A DNA stretch of 64,000 nt from Pseudomonas sp. Q11 (GTDB taxonomy: Bacteria; Pseudomonadota; Gammaproteobacteria; Pseudomonadales; Pseudomonadaceae): contig NZ_JAKNQY010000004.1 of assembly GCF_024494355.1 (NCBI RefSeq), forward strand, positions 62,001 to 126,000. Reading direction: 5' to 3'. The position numbers were made by a program, and so were the translations under genes. Positions 53,879 through 64,000 of the stretch are shown here, piece by piece; the first letter of the stretch is position 1, and every line of letters begins with the position of its first letter. The notes below the pieces were generated by a model. It was not told where the DNA came from, did no database searches, and saw only the letters and a program-made list of their open reading frames with translations.

Positions 53879-54361
53879 CTAGAAATCCAATAGACCGGCG
53901 GGCAGCAGCAAATCGAAGCCCTCACGGAAGATCACAAAAATCAAACCCGCTGAAACGACCGCGATCACGGCATAAAGCCCGTGCTTGACCTTCTGATCCG
54001 CGGGGGTCAACACAATGAATTGGGCGTAGAGGTAAAGCGTGGTCATGATCACGAAACCGACAATTTGCAGCAGCGCGGTGAAGAGCGTCACCAGAGCGAT
54101 GGATTTGATAACGGTCGGGTAATCGATCGACTCAGCGGCTTCGTCAGGCTCGACAGGTTCGGCACGTTGCTGGGGCAGTTTTCTCCAGGCCAGCAATTGC
54201 AACACACCCAACAGGCAAAGCGCGCCGGAGAGAATCCAGGGTACGAAAGCGGCGTCGACGAAACTGCGGCGCGGCAGGTTTGCGGTCAACAGCAGGTACG
54301 CCACACCAGCACCGAGCATCGCCAGGCCGGCGAACAATTCATTTCTTTTGTAGGTATCCAT
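53879..54361 (-). CDS. tctB: Tripartite tricarboxylate transporter, small membrane subunit TctB
   Basis: A 160-residue protein with four hydrophobic helices (about 8-25, 40-57, 88-115 and 130-155), the TctB fold. The ATG at 54361 has AGAGGA upstream; earlier starts would lie in the intergenic hairpin. Works as a complex with TctA. Sequence is little conserved in the family, so the assignment relies on topology and position. Confidence 0.9.
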   Translation of the reverse strand: MDTYKRNELFAGLAMLGAGVAYLLLTANLPRRSFVDAAFVPWILSGALCLLGVLQLLAWRKLPQQRAEPVEPDEAAESIDYPTVIKSIALVTLFTALLQIVGFVIMTTLYLYAQFIVLTPADQKVKHGLYAVIAVVSAGLIFVIFREGFDLLLPAGLLDF

Positions 54362-54396
54362 ACAGGATCCTCTTTCACTTGAAGGGCCGAGCAAAT

Positions 54397-54423
54397 GGGC
54401 GCTTACCAATACGGTAAGCGCCC
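54397..54423 (-). terminator. Intercistronic hairpin between tctC and tctB
   Basis: GGGCGCTTACC-AATAC-GGTAAGCGCCC is a perfect 11-bp stem with a 5-base loop, 18 bp beyond the tctC stop. It is not followed by a strong T-run, so it probably gives partial termination or 3'-end protection, letting the binding protein outnumber the membrane subunits. Confidence 0.7.
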
Positions 54424-54441
54424 CATCCTGTTTCCCAGGAT

Positions 54442-55413
54442 TTACTTGGCTTTACGCATCTCGTCCTTGAACTGCATGAAGTCGTCACGGGTCTTGGTCA
54501 GCGTAGCAATGGCTTCTTCGGTGCCCTGGAAGCTGACAGGCTGCTTGAAGGATTTCTTCAGCTCTTCAGCGTATTCAGGTTCTTCGGTGATTTTCTTCAT
54601 GGTGTCGGCCATTTTCTTGACGATGGCCGGGTCTGTGCCTTTCGGGAAAGCCACGATGTAAGGCTTGTCCAGGATCAGATTCACACCTTGCTCCTTGAAC
54701 GTCTTGACGTCACCCAGCAGCGCGTTGCGCTCTGCGTTAGGCTGCCCCAGAGCGGTCATCTTGCCACTGGCAATGTAGTCCTGGACCGAACCATAGCTGA
54801 TAGCACCCAGGTCGATGCGCTTGCCCAGCAAGGCCACCACTTTTTCCGAAACGGTGCCGCTGTCGACCATTTTCAGTTTGACGCCAGCCAGCTTCTCGAA
54901 CATCAACCCTTGCAGGTGCGAGAAGTTACCCATCTCGGTGCCGTAGGTGATGGTGCCTGGCTTGGCCTTGGCCTGTGAAATCAACTGATCGAGGGTGTCG
55001 ATGCCCGAGCTTTTGGCAGAGACGAACACCGCGCCTTTATCGACGCCAGCGATGCAGGAGACATCAAACGCATCAAAACGATCTTCCGACAACCCTGCCA
55101 CTTCGTTAACGATCATCTGACCGGTGTGGGTAAACAAAATGGTGTTGCCATCTGGCGCTGCGCTCTTGACCGCGTCAGCGGCAATGGTGCCGCCCCCGCC
55201 GGCCATGTTGGTGACGACCATGGACTTGCCAGTGAGCTTGGTGAAGTACTTGGCCATCATCCGCGCATTGAAGTCGGTATCACCGCCGGCGTTGGCAATG
55301 ACCACCACCTGTACCGGGCGTGTCGGCCAGTCGCTCGCATCAGCGGCAACGGCCGCTCCGGCGGTGAGGCTCAAGAAGGAAGCGACGAGAGAGGCGCATA
55401 GTGTTTTTCTCAT
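54442..55413 (-). CDS. tctC: Tripartite tricarboxylate transporter solute-binding protein TctC
   Basis: A 323-residue periplasmic binding protein of the Bug family. Signal peptide MRKTLCASLVASFLSLTAGA, cleaved near AVAADASDWP. Mature landmarks: WPTRPVQVVVIANAGGDTDFNARMMAKY, NMAGGGGTIAADAVKSAAPDG and YGTEMGNFSHLQG. The substrate may be citrate, tricarballylate or another carboxylate. The ATG at 55413 has GGAG upstream. It is the first gene of the operon; no TctDE two-component system or OpdH porin is adjacent. Confidence 0.92.
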   Translation of the reverse strand: MRKTLCASLVASFLSLTAGAAVAADASDWPTRPVQVVVIANAGGDTDFNARMMAKYFTKLTGKSMVVTNMAGGGGTIAADAVKSAAPDGNTILFTHTGQMIVNEVAGLSEDRFDAFDVSCIAGVDKGAVFVSAKSSGIDTLDQLISQAKAKPGTITYGTEMGNFSHLQGLMFEKLAGVKLKMVDSGTVSEKVVALLGKRIDLGAISYGSVQDYIASGKMTALGQPNAERNALLGDVKTFKEQGVNLILDKPYIVAFPKGTDPAIVKKMADTMKKITEEPEYAEELKKSFKQPVSFQGTEEAIATLTKTRDDFMQFKDEMRKAK

Positions 55414-55986
55414 TATTGTTCTCCAGAGATGCTGCCGTAGAAGGTGTTGGTGGGGAGTTGGGTGTGGGTGTCGCGAGGATGAATCGGGCGTACTACCAAC
55501 CCGCGCGCAGCGCCAATGCCAGACTGGAGCGCGGCAGGAGGGGAACGATGCAAGGAATTTAGTTGAGTCGAACAAGTATGGCTGTCTGAAAAGCCATGGA
55601 ACGCTTGGCTGGGATGCAGAAGCGGGAAGATATGCACCCTTCTACGTTTATGCAGAAAGGGCAGAGAGCGATGCTGATGAGCCGTCGGAGCGATTGGCAT
55701 AGCAGGGCCTGCGTTGCTTTATTATTTTATGTCATACGTTGTCGTACGACTTGGCCGATTATCGTCACCTAAAATAATTTTTGTCAACGCGGATATTTGC
55801 TGAACCAGCGAGAGAGAGGCGACATCGCCTCATGTTTACGCTTATGAGGAGAAATGCGGGGGTGAAGATCGGACGAGTGGCGCTCAGTGTTGCCGCTCAG
55901 GAGCCGGGTTCCGAATGGCGGCAACCGGTGACACCAGGGTGCAGAGGAGATGAAACCACCTCCGCCGCGACCCTGGCTGCCAGGGC
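55414..55986. promoter_or_regulatory. Intergenic region upstream of tctC with a candidate GntR-type operator
   Basis: No convincing gene is present in 573 bp. An AT-rich promoter-like stretch (TTTATTATTTTATGTC) runs at 55719-55734. Directly after it, GTTGTCGTACGACTT (55738-55752) contains the 10-bp palindrome GTCGTACGAC, with the form of FCD-type GntR operators. If this drives tctC, the leader is about 300 bases. No GntR gene lies in the window. Confidence 0.4.
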
Positions 55987-57819
55987 TTACTCCACTGTCA
56001 CAGACTTTGCCAGGTTACGCGGTTGGTCGACGTCAGTGCCCTTGAGTACGGCGACATAGTACGACAACAACTGCAGCGGGATCGTGTAGAGAATTGGCGA
56101 CAGGATGTCGTGGATGTGCGGCATGTGCACCACGTGAGTACCTTCACCATTGGTCATGCCGGCCTTCTCGTCGGCAAAGACAATCAGCTGGCCGCCACGG
56201 GCGCGCACTTCCTGCAGGTTGGACTTGAGCTTCTCCAGCAGCTCGTTGTTCGGCGCCACGGTGACCACGGGCATATCGTTATCCACCAGGGCCAGCGGGC
56301 CGTGCTTGAGTTCACCGGCCGGATAGGCTTCAGCGTGGATGTAGGAAATTTCCTTGAGCTTCAGGGCGCCTTCCATCGCCACCGGGAATTGCGCGCCACG
56401 TCCCAGGAACAGGGTGTGGTTCTTCTCGGCGAACAACTCGGCGATTTTTTCCACGGTGCTGTCCATCGCCAGGGCTTCGCCCAGACGGGTCGGCAGGCGG
56501 CGTAATTCTTCCACCAGTTTTGCTTCGACGCCCTCACCCAGGGTGCCGCGCACCTGGCCCAAGGACAGGGTCAGGAGCAATAAGCCCACCAACTGCGTGG
56601 TGAACGCCTTGGTCGAAGCGACGCCGATCTCACGGCCGGCCTGGGTCAGGAGGGTCAGGTCGGATTCGCGCACCAAGGAGCTGATGCCCACGTTGCAGAT
56701 CGCCAGGCTGGCGAGGAAACCCAGCTCCTTCGCGTTGCGCAGGGCGGCCAGGGTATCGGCGGTTTCGCCAGACTGGGAAATGGTGACGAACAGGGTGTCG
56801 GGTTGCACCACCACTTTGCGGTAACGGAATTCGCTGGCGACTTCGACCTGGCACGGAATACCGGCCAACTCTTCCAGCCAGTAACGAGCCACCATACCGG
56901 CGTGGTAGCTGGTGCCACAGGCAACGATTTGCACGTTGCGAACCTTGGCGAACAGCTCGGCGGCCTGTGGACCGAACGCCTGGACCAGCACCTGGTTCTG
57001 GCTCATGCGGCCTTCCAGGGTGCGTTGCACCACAGCCGGTTGTTCGTGGATTTCCTTGAGCATGAAGTGGCGGAATTCGCCCTTGTCAGCGGCCTCGGCA
57101 CCGTCGCGGTATTGAACGGTCTCGCGCTCCACGGCGTTGCCGTCGATGTCCCAGATCTGCACGCTGTCGCGGCGAATTTCGGCGATATCGCCTTCTTCAA
57201 GGTACATGAAGCGGTCGGTGACCTGACGCAGCGCCAACTGATCGGAAGCCAGGAAATTCTCCCCCAGGCCCAGACCGATCACCAACGGGCTACCACTGCG
57301 GGCCGCAACCAGCCGATCCGGCTGCTCGGCGCTGATCACCGCCAAGCCATAGGCGCCGTGCAGTTCCTTGACGGTGGCCTTGAGGGCCGTGGTCAGGTCC
57401 ATCAGCTCCTTGAGCTTGTGATTGAGCAGGTGGGCAATGACTTCGGTGTCAGTGTCGGAAGTGAACACATAGCCGAGTGCCTTGAGTTGCTCACGTAGCG
57501 CTTCGTGATTCTCGATAATGCCGTTGTGCACGACCGCCAGGTTGTCGGAGAAATGTGGGTGGGCGTTACGCTCGCACGGCGCGCCATGAGTGGCCCAGCG
57601 GGTGTGAGCGATGCCCAGGCGCCCCACCAGCGGCTCGGCGTCCAGCGCTTGCTCCAGCTCACTGACCTTACCTGGGCGTCGCATGCGCTCAAGCTTCTCG
57701 TCATTGGTAAACACCGCCACACCGGCGCTGTCATAACCGCGGTATTCGAGGCGCTTGAGGCCTTCGAGCAAGATTGCAGTGATGTTGCGTTCAGCAACGG
57801 CGCCGACAATTCCACACAT
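55987..57819 (-). CDS. glmS: Glutamine-fructose-6-phosphate aminotransferase
   Basis: Forms glucosamine-6-phosphate from fructose-6-phosphate and glutamine, the first step to UDP-GlcNAc; 610 residues. The N-terminal glutaminase begins MCGIVGAVA with Cys-1 (after Met removal) as nucleophile; RGYDSAG and HTRWATHG follow. Two SIS domains (about 280-420 and 455-595) carry CGTSYHAG and [15 protein letters not shown]; the C-terminus ends AKSVTVE, as required for the synthase site. It follows glmR with one base between stop and start. No ribozyme-like leader exists between them. Confidence 0.97.
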   Translation of the reverse strand: MCGIVGAVAERNITAILLEGLKRLEYRGYDSAGVAVFTNDEKLERMRRPGKVSELEQALDAEPLVGRLGIAHTRWATHGAPCERNAHPHFSDNLAVVHNGIIENHEALREQLKALGYVFTSDTDTEVIAHLLNHKLKELMDLTTALKATVKELHGAYGLAVISAEQPDRLVAARSGSPLVIGLGLGENFLASDQLALRQVTDRFMYLEEGDIAEIRRDSVQIWDIDGNAVERETVQYRDGAEAADKGEFRHFMLKEIHEQPAVVQRTLEGRMSQNQVLVQAFGPQAAELFAKVRNVQIVACGTSYHAGMVARYWLEELAGIPCQVEVASEFRYRKVVVQPDTLFVTISQSGETADTLAALRNAKELGFLASLAICNVGISSLVRESDLTLLTQAGREIGVASTKAFTTQLVGLLLLTLSLGQVRGTLGEGVEAKLVEELRRLPTRLGEALAMDSTVEKIAELFAEKNHTLFLGRGAQFPVAMEGALKLKEISYIHAEAYPAGELKHGPLALVDNDMPVVTVAPNNELLEKLKSNLQEVRARGGQLIVFADEKAGMTNGEGTHVVHMPHIHDILSPILYTIPLQLLSYYVAVLKGTDVDQPRNLAKSVTVE

Positions 57820-57820
57820 G

Positions 57821-58597
57821 CTATTTCTCCTGGCTGACAGACGCGCAGATCACATTGATCCCACGGGCCTGAATCTGATCGCGGGCCTCCACGGGCAGGC
57901 GATCATCGGTAATAAGGGTATGGACGCTGCTCCACGGCAGTTCCAGGTTGGGAATCTTGCGGCCGATCTTGTCGGCCTCCACCATCACGATCACTTCGCG
58001 GGCAACCTCAGCCATCACACGGCTCAGGCCCAGCAGTTCGTTAAAGGTGGTGGTGCCTCGGACCAGATCGATGCCGTCGGCACCGATGAACAACTGGTCG
58101 AAATCATAGGAACGCAGGACCTGCTCAGCGACCTGGCCCTGGAACGACTCGGAATGAGGATCCCAGGTGCCGCCGGTCATCAACAGCACCGGCTCATGCT
58201 CCAGCTCGCTCAGGGCGCTGGCGACGTGCAGGGAATTGGTCATCACCACCAACCCCGGCTGCAGACCGAGCTGAGGAATCATCGCCGCGGTGGTGCTGCC
58301 GCTGTCGATGATAATCCGCGCATGTTCGCGGACCCGCTTCACAGCGGCCTGGGCAATGGCTTGTTTGTATTTGGAAACGGCTTGCCCGTTATCAGCAACC
58401 AACTCCTGCGGCATGGGGACCGCGCCACCGTAGCGACGCAGCAGCAAGCCATTGGTTTCCAGGGCGGCGAGATCCTTGCGAATCGTAACTTCCGAGGTTT
58501 CGAAGCGCTTGGCCAACTTATCCACACTGACTTCGCCCTGCTCTTGAAGCAAGGCAAGGATGTTGTGGCGGCGCTGTGGTGTGTTGCGCTTGGACAT
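57821..58597 (-). CDS. glmR: DeoR-family regulator GlmR
   Basis: A 258-residue regulator. N-terminal DeoR helix-turn-helix (about 5-60): [39 protein letters not shown]. The C-terminal sugar-phosphate sensor domain (about 75-235) has [16 protein letters not shown] and [10 protein letters not shown]. In P. aeruginosa GlmR lies before glmS and controls amino-sugar synthesis and envelope-linked phenotypes. It is in a tight operon with glmS. One exact DnaA box lies in the coding sequence (58518-58526). Confidence 0.92.
   Translation of the reverse strand: MSKRNTPQRRHNILALLQEQGEVSVDKLAKRFETSEVTIRKDLAALETNGLLLRRYGGAVPMPQELVADNGQAVSKYKQAIAQAAVKRVREHARIIIDSGSTTAAMIPQLGLQPGLVVMTNSLHVASALSELEHEPVLLMTGGTWDPHSESFQGQVAEQVLRSYDFDQLFIGADGIDLVRGTTTFNELLGLSRVMAEVAREVIVMVEADKIGRKIPNLELPWSSVHTLITDDRLPVEARDQIQARGINVICASVSQEK
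58518..58526 (+). other. Exact DnaA box in glmR
   Basis: TTATCCACA, first of four exact copies of the DnaA 9-mer between 58.5 and 60.1 kb. Confidence 0.5.
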
Positions 58598-58697
58598 ATG
58601 GATAAGTTTCGATTCGAAAGATAACGTAACTAATCAAAACCTATTGAAGCGATATCGTCAAGGCGCCGGGAGAAAAATTCAGAAATCCGCTCATAAA

Positions 58698-58786
58698 TGT
58701 GGGAGCGGGCTTGCTCGCGAATGGGCCAGATCAGGCAATACAGCTTTACCTGACAGACCGCTTTCGCGAGCAAGCCCGCTCCCACA
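58698..58786. repeat. REP doublet (BIME) between glmR and glmU
   Basis: Arms of 23 bases (58698-58720 and 58764-58786) are perfect reverse complements beginning TGTGGGAGCGGG and containing CTTGCTCGCGA, separated by 43 bp. Same family as the pair after uvrD. It lies between the glmU stop (18 bp away) and the glmR promoter. Confidence 0.93.
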
Positions 58787-58792
58787 AGGAAC

Positions 58793-58891
58793 TGTGGATA
58801 ACTTCAGGGCTTCTTGATTTTCTCCGGGCGCTTCCAGCCATCGATATTGCGCTGCCGCGCACGGGCCACAGCCAGTTGGGACTTATCCACA
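58793..58891. other. Two exact DnaA boxes at the 3' end of glmU
   Basis: TGTGGATAA at 58793-58801 (minus-strand box, just after the REP pair) and TTATCCACA at 58883-58891 (plus strand, inside glmU). They are 90 bp apart in opposite orientation. Confidence 0.5.
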
Positions 58892-60171
58892 TCCTGATTG
58901 ATGGTTGACCCTGCTGCGGTGTTTGATCCATCACCGATGGTCACCGGCGCAACCAGCGAATTATTGGAGCCGATGAACACATCCTCACCAATGGTCGTCC
59001 GGTACTTATTGGCGCCGTCGTAATTACAGGTGATGGTACCGGCGCCAATGTTAGTACGTGCGCCGATTTCAGCGTCACCCAGGTAGGTCAGGTGACCGGC
59101 CTTGGCGCCTTCGCCCATATGGGCATTCTTGAGCTCGACGAAGTTACCCACATGGGCGCGGGCTTCCAGCACGGTACCCGGCCGCAGGCGAGCAAATGGG
59201 CCGGCGTCGCTGCTTTCGCCCATCACGGCGCCTTCGAGGTGACTGTTGGCCTTGATCACCACGCCTTTGCGCAGGGTGCTGTCCTTGATCACACAGTTCG
59301 GACCGATGACCACGTCGTCCTCGATGATGACCTTGCCTTCGAGGATAACGTTGATGTCGATGACCACATCGCGGCCGACGCTGACTTCACCGCGCACATC
59401 GAAACGAGCCGGGTCGCGCAAAGTCACGCCCTGGGCCATCAGGCGGCGGGCGGCGCGCAATTGATAATGGCGCTCCAGTTCGGCCAGTTGCCGGCGATCG
59501 TTGGCGCCCTGCACTTCCATGGCGTCCAGCGGCTGCTCGGTGGCGACCATTAGCCCATCGCTGACCGCCATGGCAATCACGTCGGTCAGGTAGTACTCAC
59601 CCTGGGCATTGTTGTTCGACAAGCGACTCATCCAGTCACCCAGGCGCTCAGCCGGTACGGCCAGAATCCCGGTGTTGCCTTCAGTGATCGCGCGCTGGGC
59701 TTCGTTGGCGTCCTTTTGTTCGACGATGGCGGTCACTTGGCCGTCGGCGTTACGCACGATACGGCCATAACCGGTGGGGTCGTCCAGCTCGACGGTCAGC
59801 AGGCCCAACTGTTGTGGAGCAACATGCTTGAGCAGGCGCTGCAAGGTGTCGACTTCGATCAGCGGCACGTCGCCGTAGAGAATCAGTACTGTCTCGGCGG
59901 TAATAAATGGCACGGCCTGGGCCACCGCATGGCCGGTCCCCAGTTGTTTATCCTGCAGGACAAAATTAAGGTCATCCGCCGCCAAGCGCTCACGCACAGC
60001 ATCCGCCCCGTGGCCGATCACCACGTGAATGCGCTGTGGATCAAGTTGCCGGGCGCTGTGGATAACATGACCGAGCATGGAGTTGCCGGCCACCGGGTGC
60101 AAGACCTTGGGCAGCGCCGAACGCATGCGAGTGCCTTGACCCGCCGCGAGGATAACGATTTCGAGAGACAT
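58804..60171 (-). CDS. glmU: Bifunctional GlmU, GlcNAc-1-P uridylyltransferase / glucosamine-1-P acetyltransferase
   Basis: Makes UDP-GlcNAc from glucosamine-1-phosphate, acetyl-CoA and UTP, feeding peptidoglycan and LPS; 455 residues. The N-terminal uridylyltransferase (about 1-228) has [20 protein letters not shown] and YGDVPLI. The C-terminal left-handed beta-helix (about 250-455) consists of hexapeptide repeats ([19 protein letters not shown]), with the acetyltransferase motif [25 protein letters not shown]. It lies between atpC and glmR on the minus strand. An exact DnaA box is in its 5' part (60057-60065). Confidence 0.97.
   Translation of the reverse strand: MSLEIVILAAGQGTRMRSALPKVLHPVAGNSMLGHVIHSARQLDPQRIHVVIGHGADAVRERLAADDLNFVLQDKQLGTGHAVAQAVPFITAETVLILYGDVPLIEVDTLQRLLKHVAPQQLGLLTVELDDPTGYGRIVRNADGQVTAIVEQKDANEAQRAITEGNTGILAVPAERLGDWMSRLSNNNAQGEYYLTDVIAMAVSDGLMVATEQPLDAMEVQGANDRRQLAELERHYQLRAARRLMAQGVTLRDPARFDVRGEVSVGRDVVIDINVILEGKVIIEDDVVIGPNCVIKDSTLRKGVVIKANSHLEGAVMGESSDAGPFARLRPGTVLEARAHVGNFVELKNAHMGEGAKAGHLTYLGDAEIGARTNIGAGTITCNYDGANKYRTTIGEDVFIGSNNSLVAPVTIGDGSNTAAGSTINQDVDKSQLAVARARQRNIDGWKRPEKIKKP
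60057..60065 (-). other. Exact DnaA box in glmU
   Basis: TGTGGATAA, the reverse complement of the DnaA 9-mer; the last of the four copies in the glmR-glmU segment. Confidence 0.5.
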
Positions 60172-60232
60172 GACTGGCTACCAATCCTGGGTGGTCAGCG
60201 GCTGCGACCAGATGATGAGTGTCGGGAAAAGA

Positions 60233-60260
60233 AAAAAGGGTAGCCGAGGCTACCCTTTTT
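60233..60260 (-). terminator. Terminator of the atp operon
   Basis: AAAAAGGGTAGCC-ga-GGCTACCCTTTTT, a strong stem with A- and T-runs at both ends, 27 bp beyond the atpC stop. It works in either direction and separates atpC from glmU. Confidence 0.95.
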
Positions 60261-60286
60261 AATCAATCACACAAAAAGCGGACGGC

Positions 60287-60712
60287 TTAGCCGCCGAACT
60301 TCTTGCGGATCTGCTGGACGGTGCGCAGCTGGGCTGCGGCCTCGGCCAGACGTGCAGCAGCAGAGCCGTAATCGAACTCGGCGCCGCGCTCATGCAAGGC
60401 CTTCTCAGCAGCCTTGACGGCTTCCTGAGCGGAGGCTTCGTCCAGGTCGGCAGCACGTTGCACGGTGTCGGCAAGGACCTTGACCATGTTCGGCTGAACC
60501 TCGAGGAAACCACCGGAGATGTAAAACACCTCGGCTTCCCCGCCCTGCTTGATCAAGCGGATCGGACCTGGTTTCAGATTAGTGATCAGCGGTGCGTGAC
60601 CCAGAGCGATACCAAGATCACCCAGCTCACCATGCGCAACCACCATCTCGACCAGACCAGAGAAAATTTCCCCTTCCGCACTGACGATATCGCAATGGAC
60701 TGTCATAGCCAT
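60287..60712 (-). CDS. atpC: F1F0 ATP synthase epsilon subunit
   Basis: A 141-residue central-stalk subunit that couples rotation and inhibits ATP hydrolysis. The N-terminal beta sandwich (about 1-85) has [35 protein letters not shown] and [13 protein letters not shown]. The C-terminal helical hairpin (about 90-140) is rich in alanine. GAGGCAATCAG precedes the ATG. Last gene of the atp operon. Confidence 0.96.
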   Translation of the reverse strand: MAMTVHCDIVSAEGEIFSGLVEMVVAHGELGDLGIALGHAPLITNLKPGPIRLIKQGGEAEVFYISGGFLEVQPNMVKVLADTVQRAADLDEASAQEAVKAAEKALHERGAEFDYGSAAARLAEAAAQLRTVQQIRKKFGG

Positions 60713-60757
60713 CTGATTGCCTCAACCTAAATTAGCGCCCGTTGCCGGGCGCCGGGA

Positions 60758-62161
<1,404 letters not shown>

Positions 62162-63022
62162 TTAAACCGCGGCAGCGCCGCCGACGATTTCCGAGATCTC
62201 TTGGGTGATCGCAGCCTGACGCGCCTTGTTGTAGATCAGTTGCAAATCACTGATCAGATCACCGGCGTTGTCGGTAGCGTTCTTCATCGCGATCATCCGC
62301 GCCGCTTGTTCAGCTGCGTTGTTCTCGACCACCGCCTGGTAAACCTGCGACTCCACGTAGCGGACCATCAAGCCGTCAAGCAGCTCTTTGGCATCCGGTT
62401 CGTAGAGGTAGTCCCAGTGGTGCTTGAGTTCCTGTTCCGGGGTCGCCACCAGTGGAATCAACTGCTCCACGGTAGGCTGTTGCGTCATGGTGTTGATGAA
62501 CTTGTTGGATACCACGGACAGGCGGTCAATACGGCCTTCCAGGTAAGCATCCAGCATCACCTTGACGCTGCCGATCAGATCATTGATCGACGGCTCTTCA
62601 CCCAGGTGGCTGATAGCAGCGACGACGTTACCGCCGAAGTTGCGGAAAAAAGCCGCACCCTTGCTACCAATCACGCACAGATCGATCTCGACGCCTTGTT
62701 CACGGTTTACAGCCATGTCCTTGACCAGGGCCTTGAACAGGTTGGTGTTCAAGCCACCGCACAGACCACGGTCACTGCTCACCACAACGTAACCGACGCG
62801 CTTGATGGCGCGGTCGATCATGAACGGGTGGCGATATTCCGGGTTGGCGTTGGCCAGATGACCAATTACCTGGCGGATGCGCTCCGCGTAGGGACGGCTA
62901 GCAGCCATGCGCATTTGTGCCTTGCGCATTTTGCTGACCGCCACTTTTTCCATGGCGCTGGTAATCTTTTGCGTGCTTTTGATGCTCGCAATCTTACTGC
63001 GAATCTCTTTTGCGCCTGCCAT
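62162..63022 (-). CDS. atpG: F1F0 ATP synthase gamma subunit
   Basis: A 286-residue rotor shaft. The N-terminal helix [36 protein letters not shown] and the C-terminal helix ([34 protein letters not shown], about 245-275) form the coiled coil inside the alpha-beta ring. [11 protein letters not shown] is the typical central motif. 27 bp upstream of atpD. Confidence 0.97.
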   Translation of the reverse strand: MAGAKEIRSKIASIKSTQKITSAMEKVAVSKMRKAQMRMAASRPYAERIRQVIGHLANANPEYRHPFMIDRAIKRVGYVVVSSDRGLCGGLNTNLFKALVKDMAVNREQGVEIDLCVIGSKGAAFFRNFGGNVVAAISHLGEEPSINDLIGSVKVMLDAYLEGRIDRLSVVSNKFINTMTQQPTVEQLIPLVATPEQELKHHWDYLYEPDAKELLDGLMVRYVESQVYQAVVENNAAEQAARMIAMKNATDNAGDLISDLQLIYNKARQAAITQEISEIVGGAAAV

Positions 63023-63072
63023 GTAACACCTATCAGGTTAGCAAGCGGGAGCCTTGCGACTCCCGCTGCGGC

Positions 63073-64000
63073 TTACCAGGTTTGGGTGGCCTTGAACTTC
63101 TCGATACCGGCTTTCATGCCAGCGTCGATTTCGTCATTGAAGTCACCCTTCACGTTGATCTTCGCCATCAAATCGGCGTGATCGCGGTTGAAGTAAGCAA
63201 TCAGCGCTTGTTCAAAGCTGCCGACCTTGGCGATTTCGACGTCAGTCAGGAACCCACGTTCAGCGGCATACAGCGACAACGCCATGTCAGCGATCGACAT
63301 CGGAGCGTATTGCTTCTGCTTCATCAGCTCGGTAACGCGCTGACCATGCTCAAGTTGCTTACGGGTCGCTTCGTCCAGGTCAGACGCGAATTGGGCGAAT
63401 GCCGCCAGTTCACGGTACTGAGCCAGAGCGGTACGGATACCACCGGAGAGCTTCTTGATGATCTTGGTCTGAGCGGCACCACCCACACGGGATACCGAAA
63501 CACCGGCGTTCACAGCAGGACGGATCCCGGAGTTGAACATGGCCGATTCCAGGAAGATCTGACCGTCGGTGATGGAAATCACGTTGGTCGGAACGAACGC
63601 GGAAACGTCGCCAGCCTGGGTTTCGATGATCGGCAGTGCGGTCAGGGAACCGGTTTTGCCGGTCACTGCGCCGTTGGTGAACTTCTCTACGTACTCTTCC
63701 GAAACGCGGGATGCGCGCTCCAGCAGACGGGAGTGGAGATAGAACACGTCGCCTGGGTAAGCTTCACGGCCTGGTGGACGGCGCAGCAGCAGGGAGATCT
63801 GGCGGTAAGCCACTGCCTGCTTGGACAGATCGTCATAAACGATCAGCGCGTCTTCACCGCGGTCGCGGAAGTATTCGCCCATGGTGCAACCGGAGTACGG
63901 TGCCAGGAACTGCAGCGCAGGAGATTCCGAAGCACTGGCAGCCACGATGATCGTGTTGGCCAGGGCGCCGTTTTCTTCCAGCTTGCGAACCACGTTGGCG
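63073..64000 (-). CDS. atpA: F1F0 ATP synthase alpha subunit (5' end outside window)
   Basis: The C-terminal 309 or so residues of the roughly 514-residue alpha subunit. The visible part starts after the Walker A loop and includes [21 protein letters not shown] (Walker B), [25 protein letters not shown] and the signature [17 protein letters not shown]. The frame stays open to position 64000, so the start codon and N-terminal barrel are beyond the edge. 50 bp separate it from atpG. Confidence 0.97.
   Translation of the reverse strand, partial: ANVVRKLEENGALANTIIVAASASESPALQFLAPYSGCTMGEYFRDRGEDALIVYDDLSKQAVAYRQISLLLRRPPGREAYPGDVFYLHSRLLERASRVSEEYVEKFTNGAVTGKTGSLTALPIIETQAGDVSAFVPTNVISITDGQIFLESAMFNSGIRPAVNAGVSVSRVGGAAQTKIIKKLSGGIRTALAQYRELAAFAQFASDLDEATRKQLEHGQRVTELMKQKQYAPMSIADMALSLYAAERGFLTDVEIAKVGSFEQALIAYFNRDHADLMAKINVKGDFNDEIDAGMKAGIEKFKATQTW

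Noticed and set aside
55781-56059. 92-codon open frame upstream of glmS
   Set aside because: No ribosome site, no family, and it runs into the end of glmS on the other strand. Treated as noncoding.
57817-57824. Possible glmS ribozyme or riboswitch in front of glmS
   Set aside because: Only one base separates glmR and glmS, so there is no leader. GlmS ribozymes belong to Firmicutes-type bacteria.

Overview
The window is chromosomal DNA of a Pseudomonas, most probably of the P. fluorescens group. The gene order runs in the same blocks as the origin-proximal part of other Pseudomonas chromosomes: pycBA/pycR, an RpiR regulator and uvrD; pdxY; a zinc island; the common polysaccharide antigen (CPA, A-band) cluster; tctABC; then glmS-glmR-glmU-atpC-D-G-A. 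Typical Pseudomonas REP palindromes occur, and parS and DnaA-box motifs are unusually frequent. These fit a position some tens of kb from oriC, which should lie beyond the right edge. No rRNA, tRNA, insertion sequence, prophage or CRISPR array was seen.

Region 1 (1-10.7 kb) holds a two-subunit pyruvate carboxylase (pycB cut by the left edge, and pycA), the divergent LysR regulator PycR, a small PA3496-family protein, a HexR-like RpiR regulator with a palindromic operator, a membrane-anchored PAS-PAS-GGDEF-EAL c-di-GMP protein, and UvrD. Region 2 (10.9-16.4 kb) is mixed housekeeping: Tim44-like protein, SUKH protein, CPA2 antiporter, acyl-CoA thioesterase, pyridoxal kinase and DUF3301 protein.

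Region 3 (16.4-23.6 kb) is a zinc-limitation island: two COG0523 GTPases, DUF1826, two small cysteine-containing secreted proteins, zinc-independent FolE2 and a zinc-type ABC importer (C, B, A). Two near-perfect Zur palindromes drive it. Region 4 (23.7-30.6 kb) has DUF3617, cardiolipin synthase and cyclopropane fatty acid synthase (membrane lipids), followed by a translationally coupled pair: a DUF3142 lipoprotein and a large repeat-type envelope protein.

Region 5 (30.7-45.9 kb) is surface polysaccharide. Minus-strand genes encode methyltransferase, acyltransferase, methyltransferase and two related glycosyltransferases. Divergently, rmd-gmd-wbpW-wzm-wzt-wbpX-wbpY-wbpZ make GDP-D-rhamnose, polymerise D-rhamnan and export it by the ABC route. 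Region 6 (45.9-55.4 kb) has GST with a LysR regulator, an LtaS-like sulfatase, NudK, an FAD-linked 2-hydroxyacid dehydrogenase and a tripartite tricarboxylate transporter. Region 7 (56-64 kb) carries UDP-GlcNAc synthesis (glmS, glmR, glmU) and the 3' end of the atp operon. Four exact DnaA boxes sit within about 1.5 kb across glmR-glmU.

The best leads are the three parS-like sites (20.1, 20.7 and 27.2 kb), the DnaA-box cluster, the Zur island with uncharacterised secreted proteins, the five-gene presumed CPA-modification module, and the DUF3142 envelope pair. Coordinates were counted by hand from the sequence. Family names rest on motif recognition, not on database searches.
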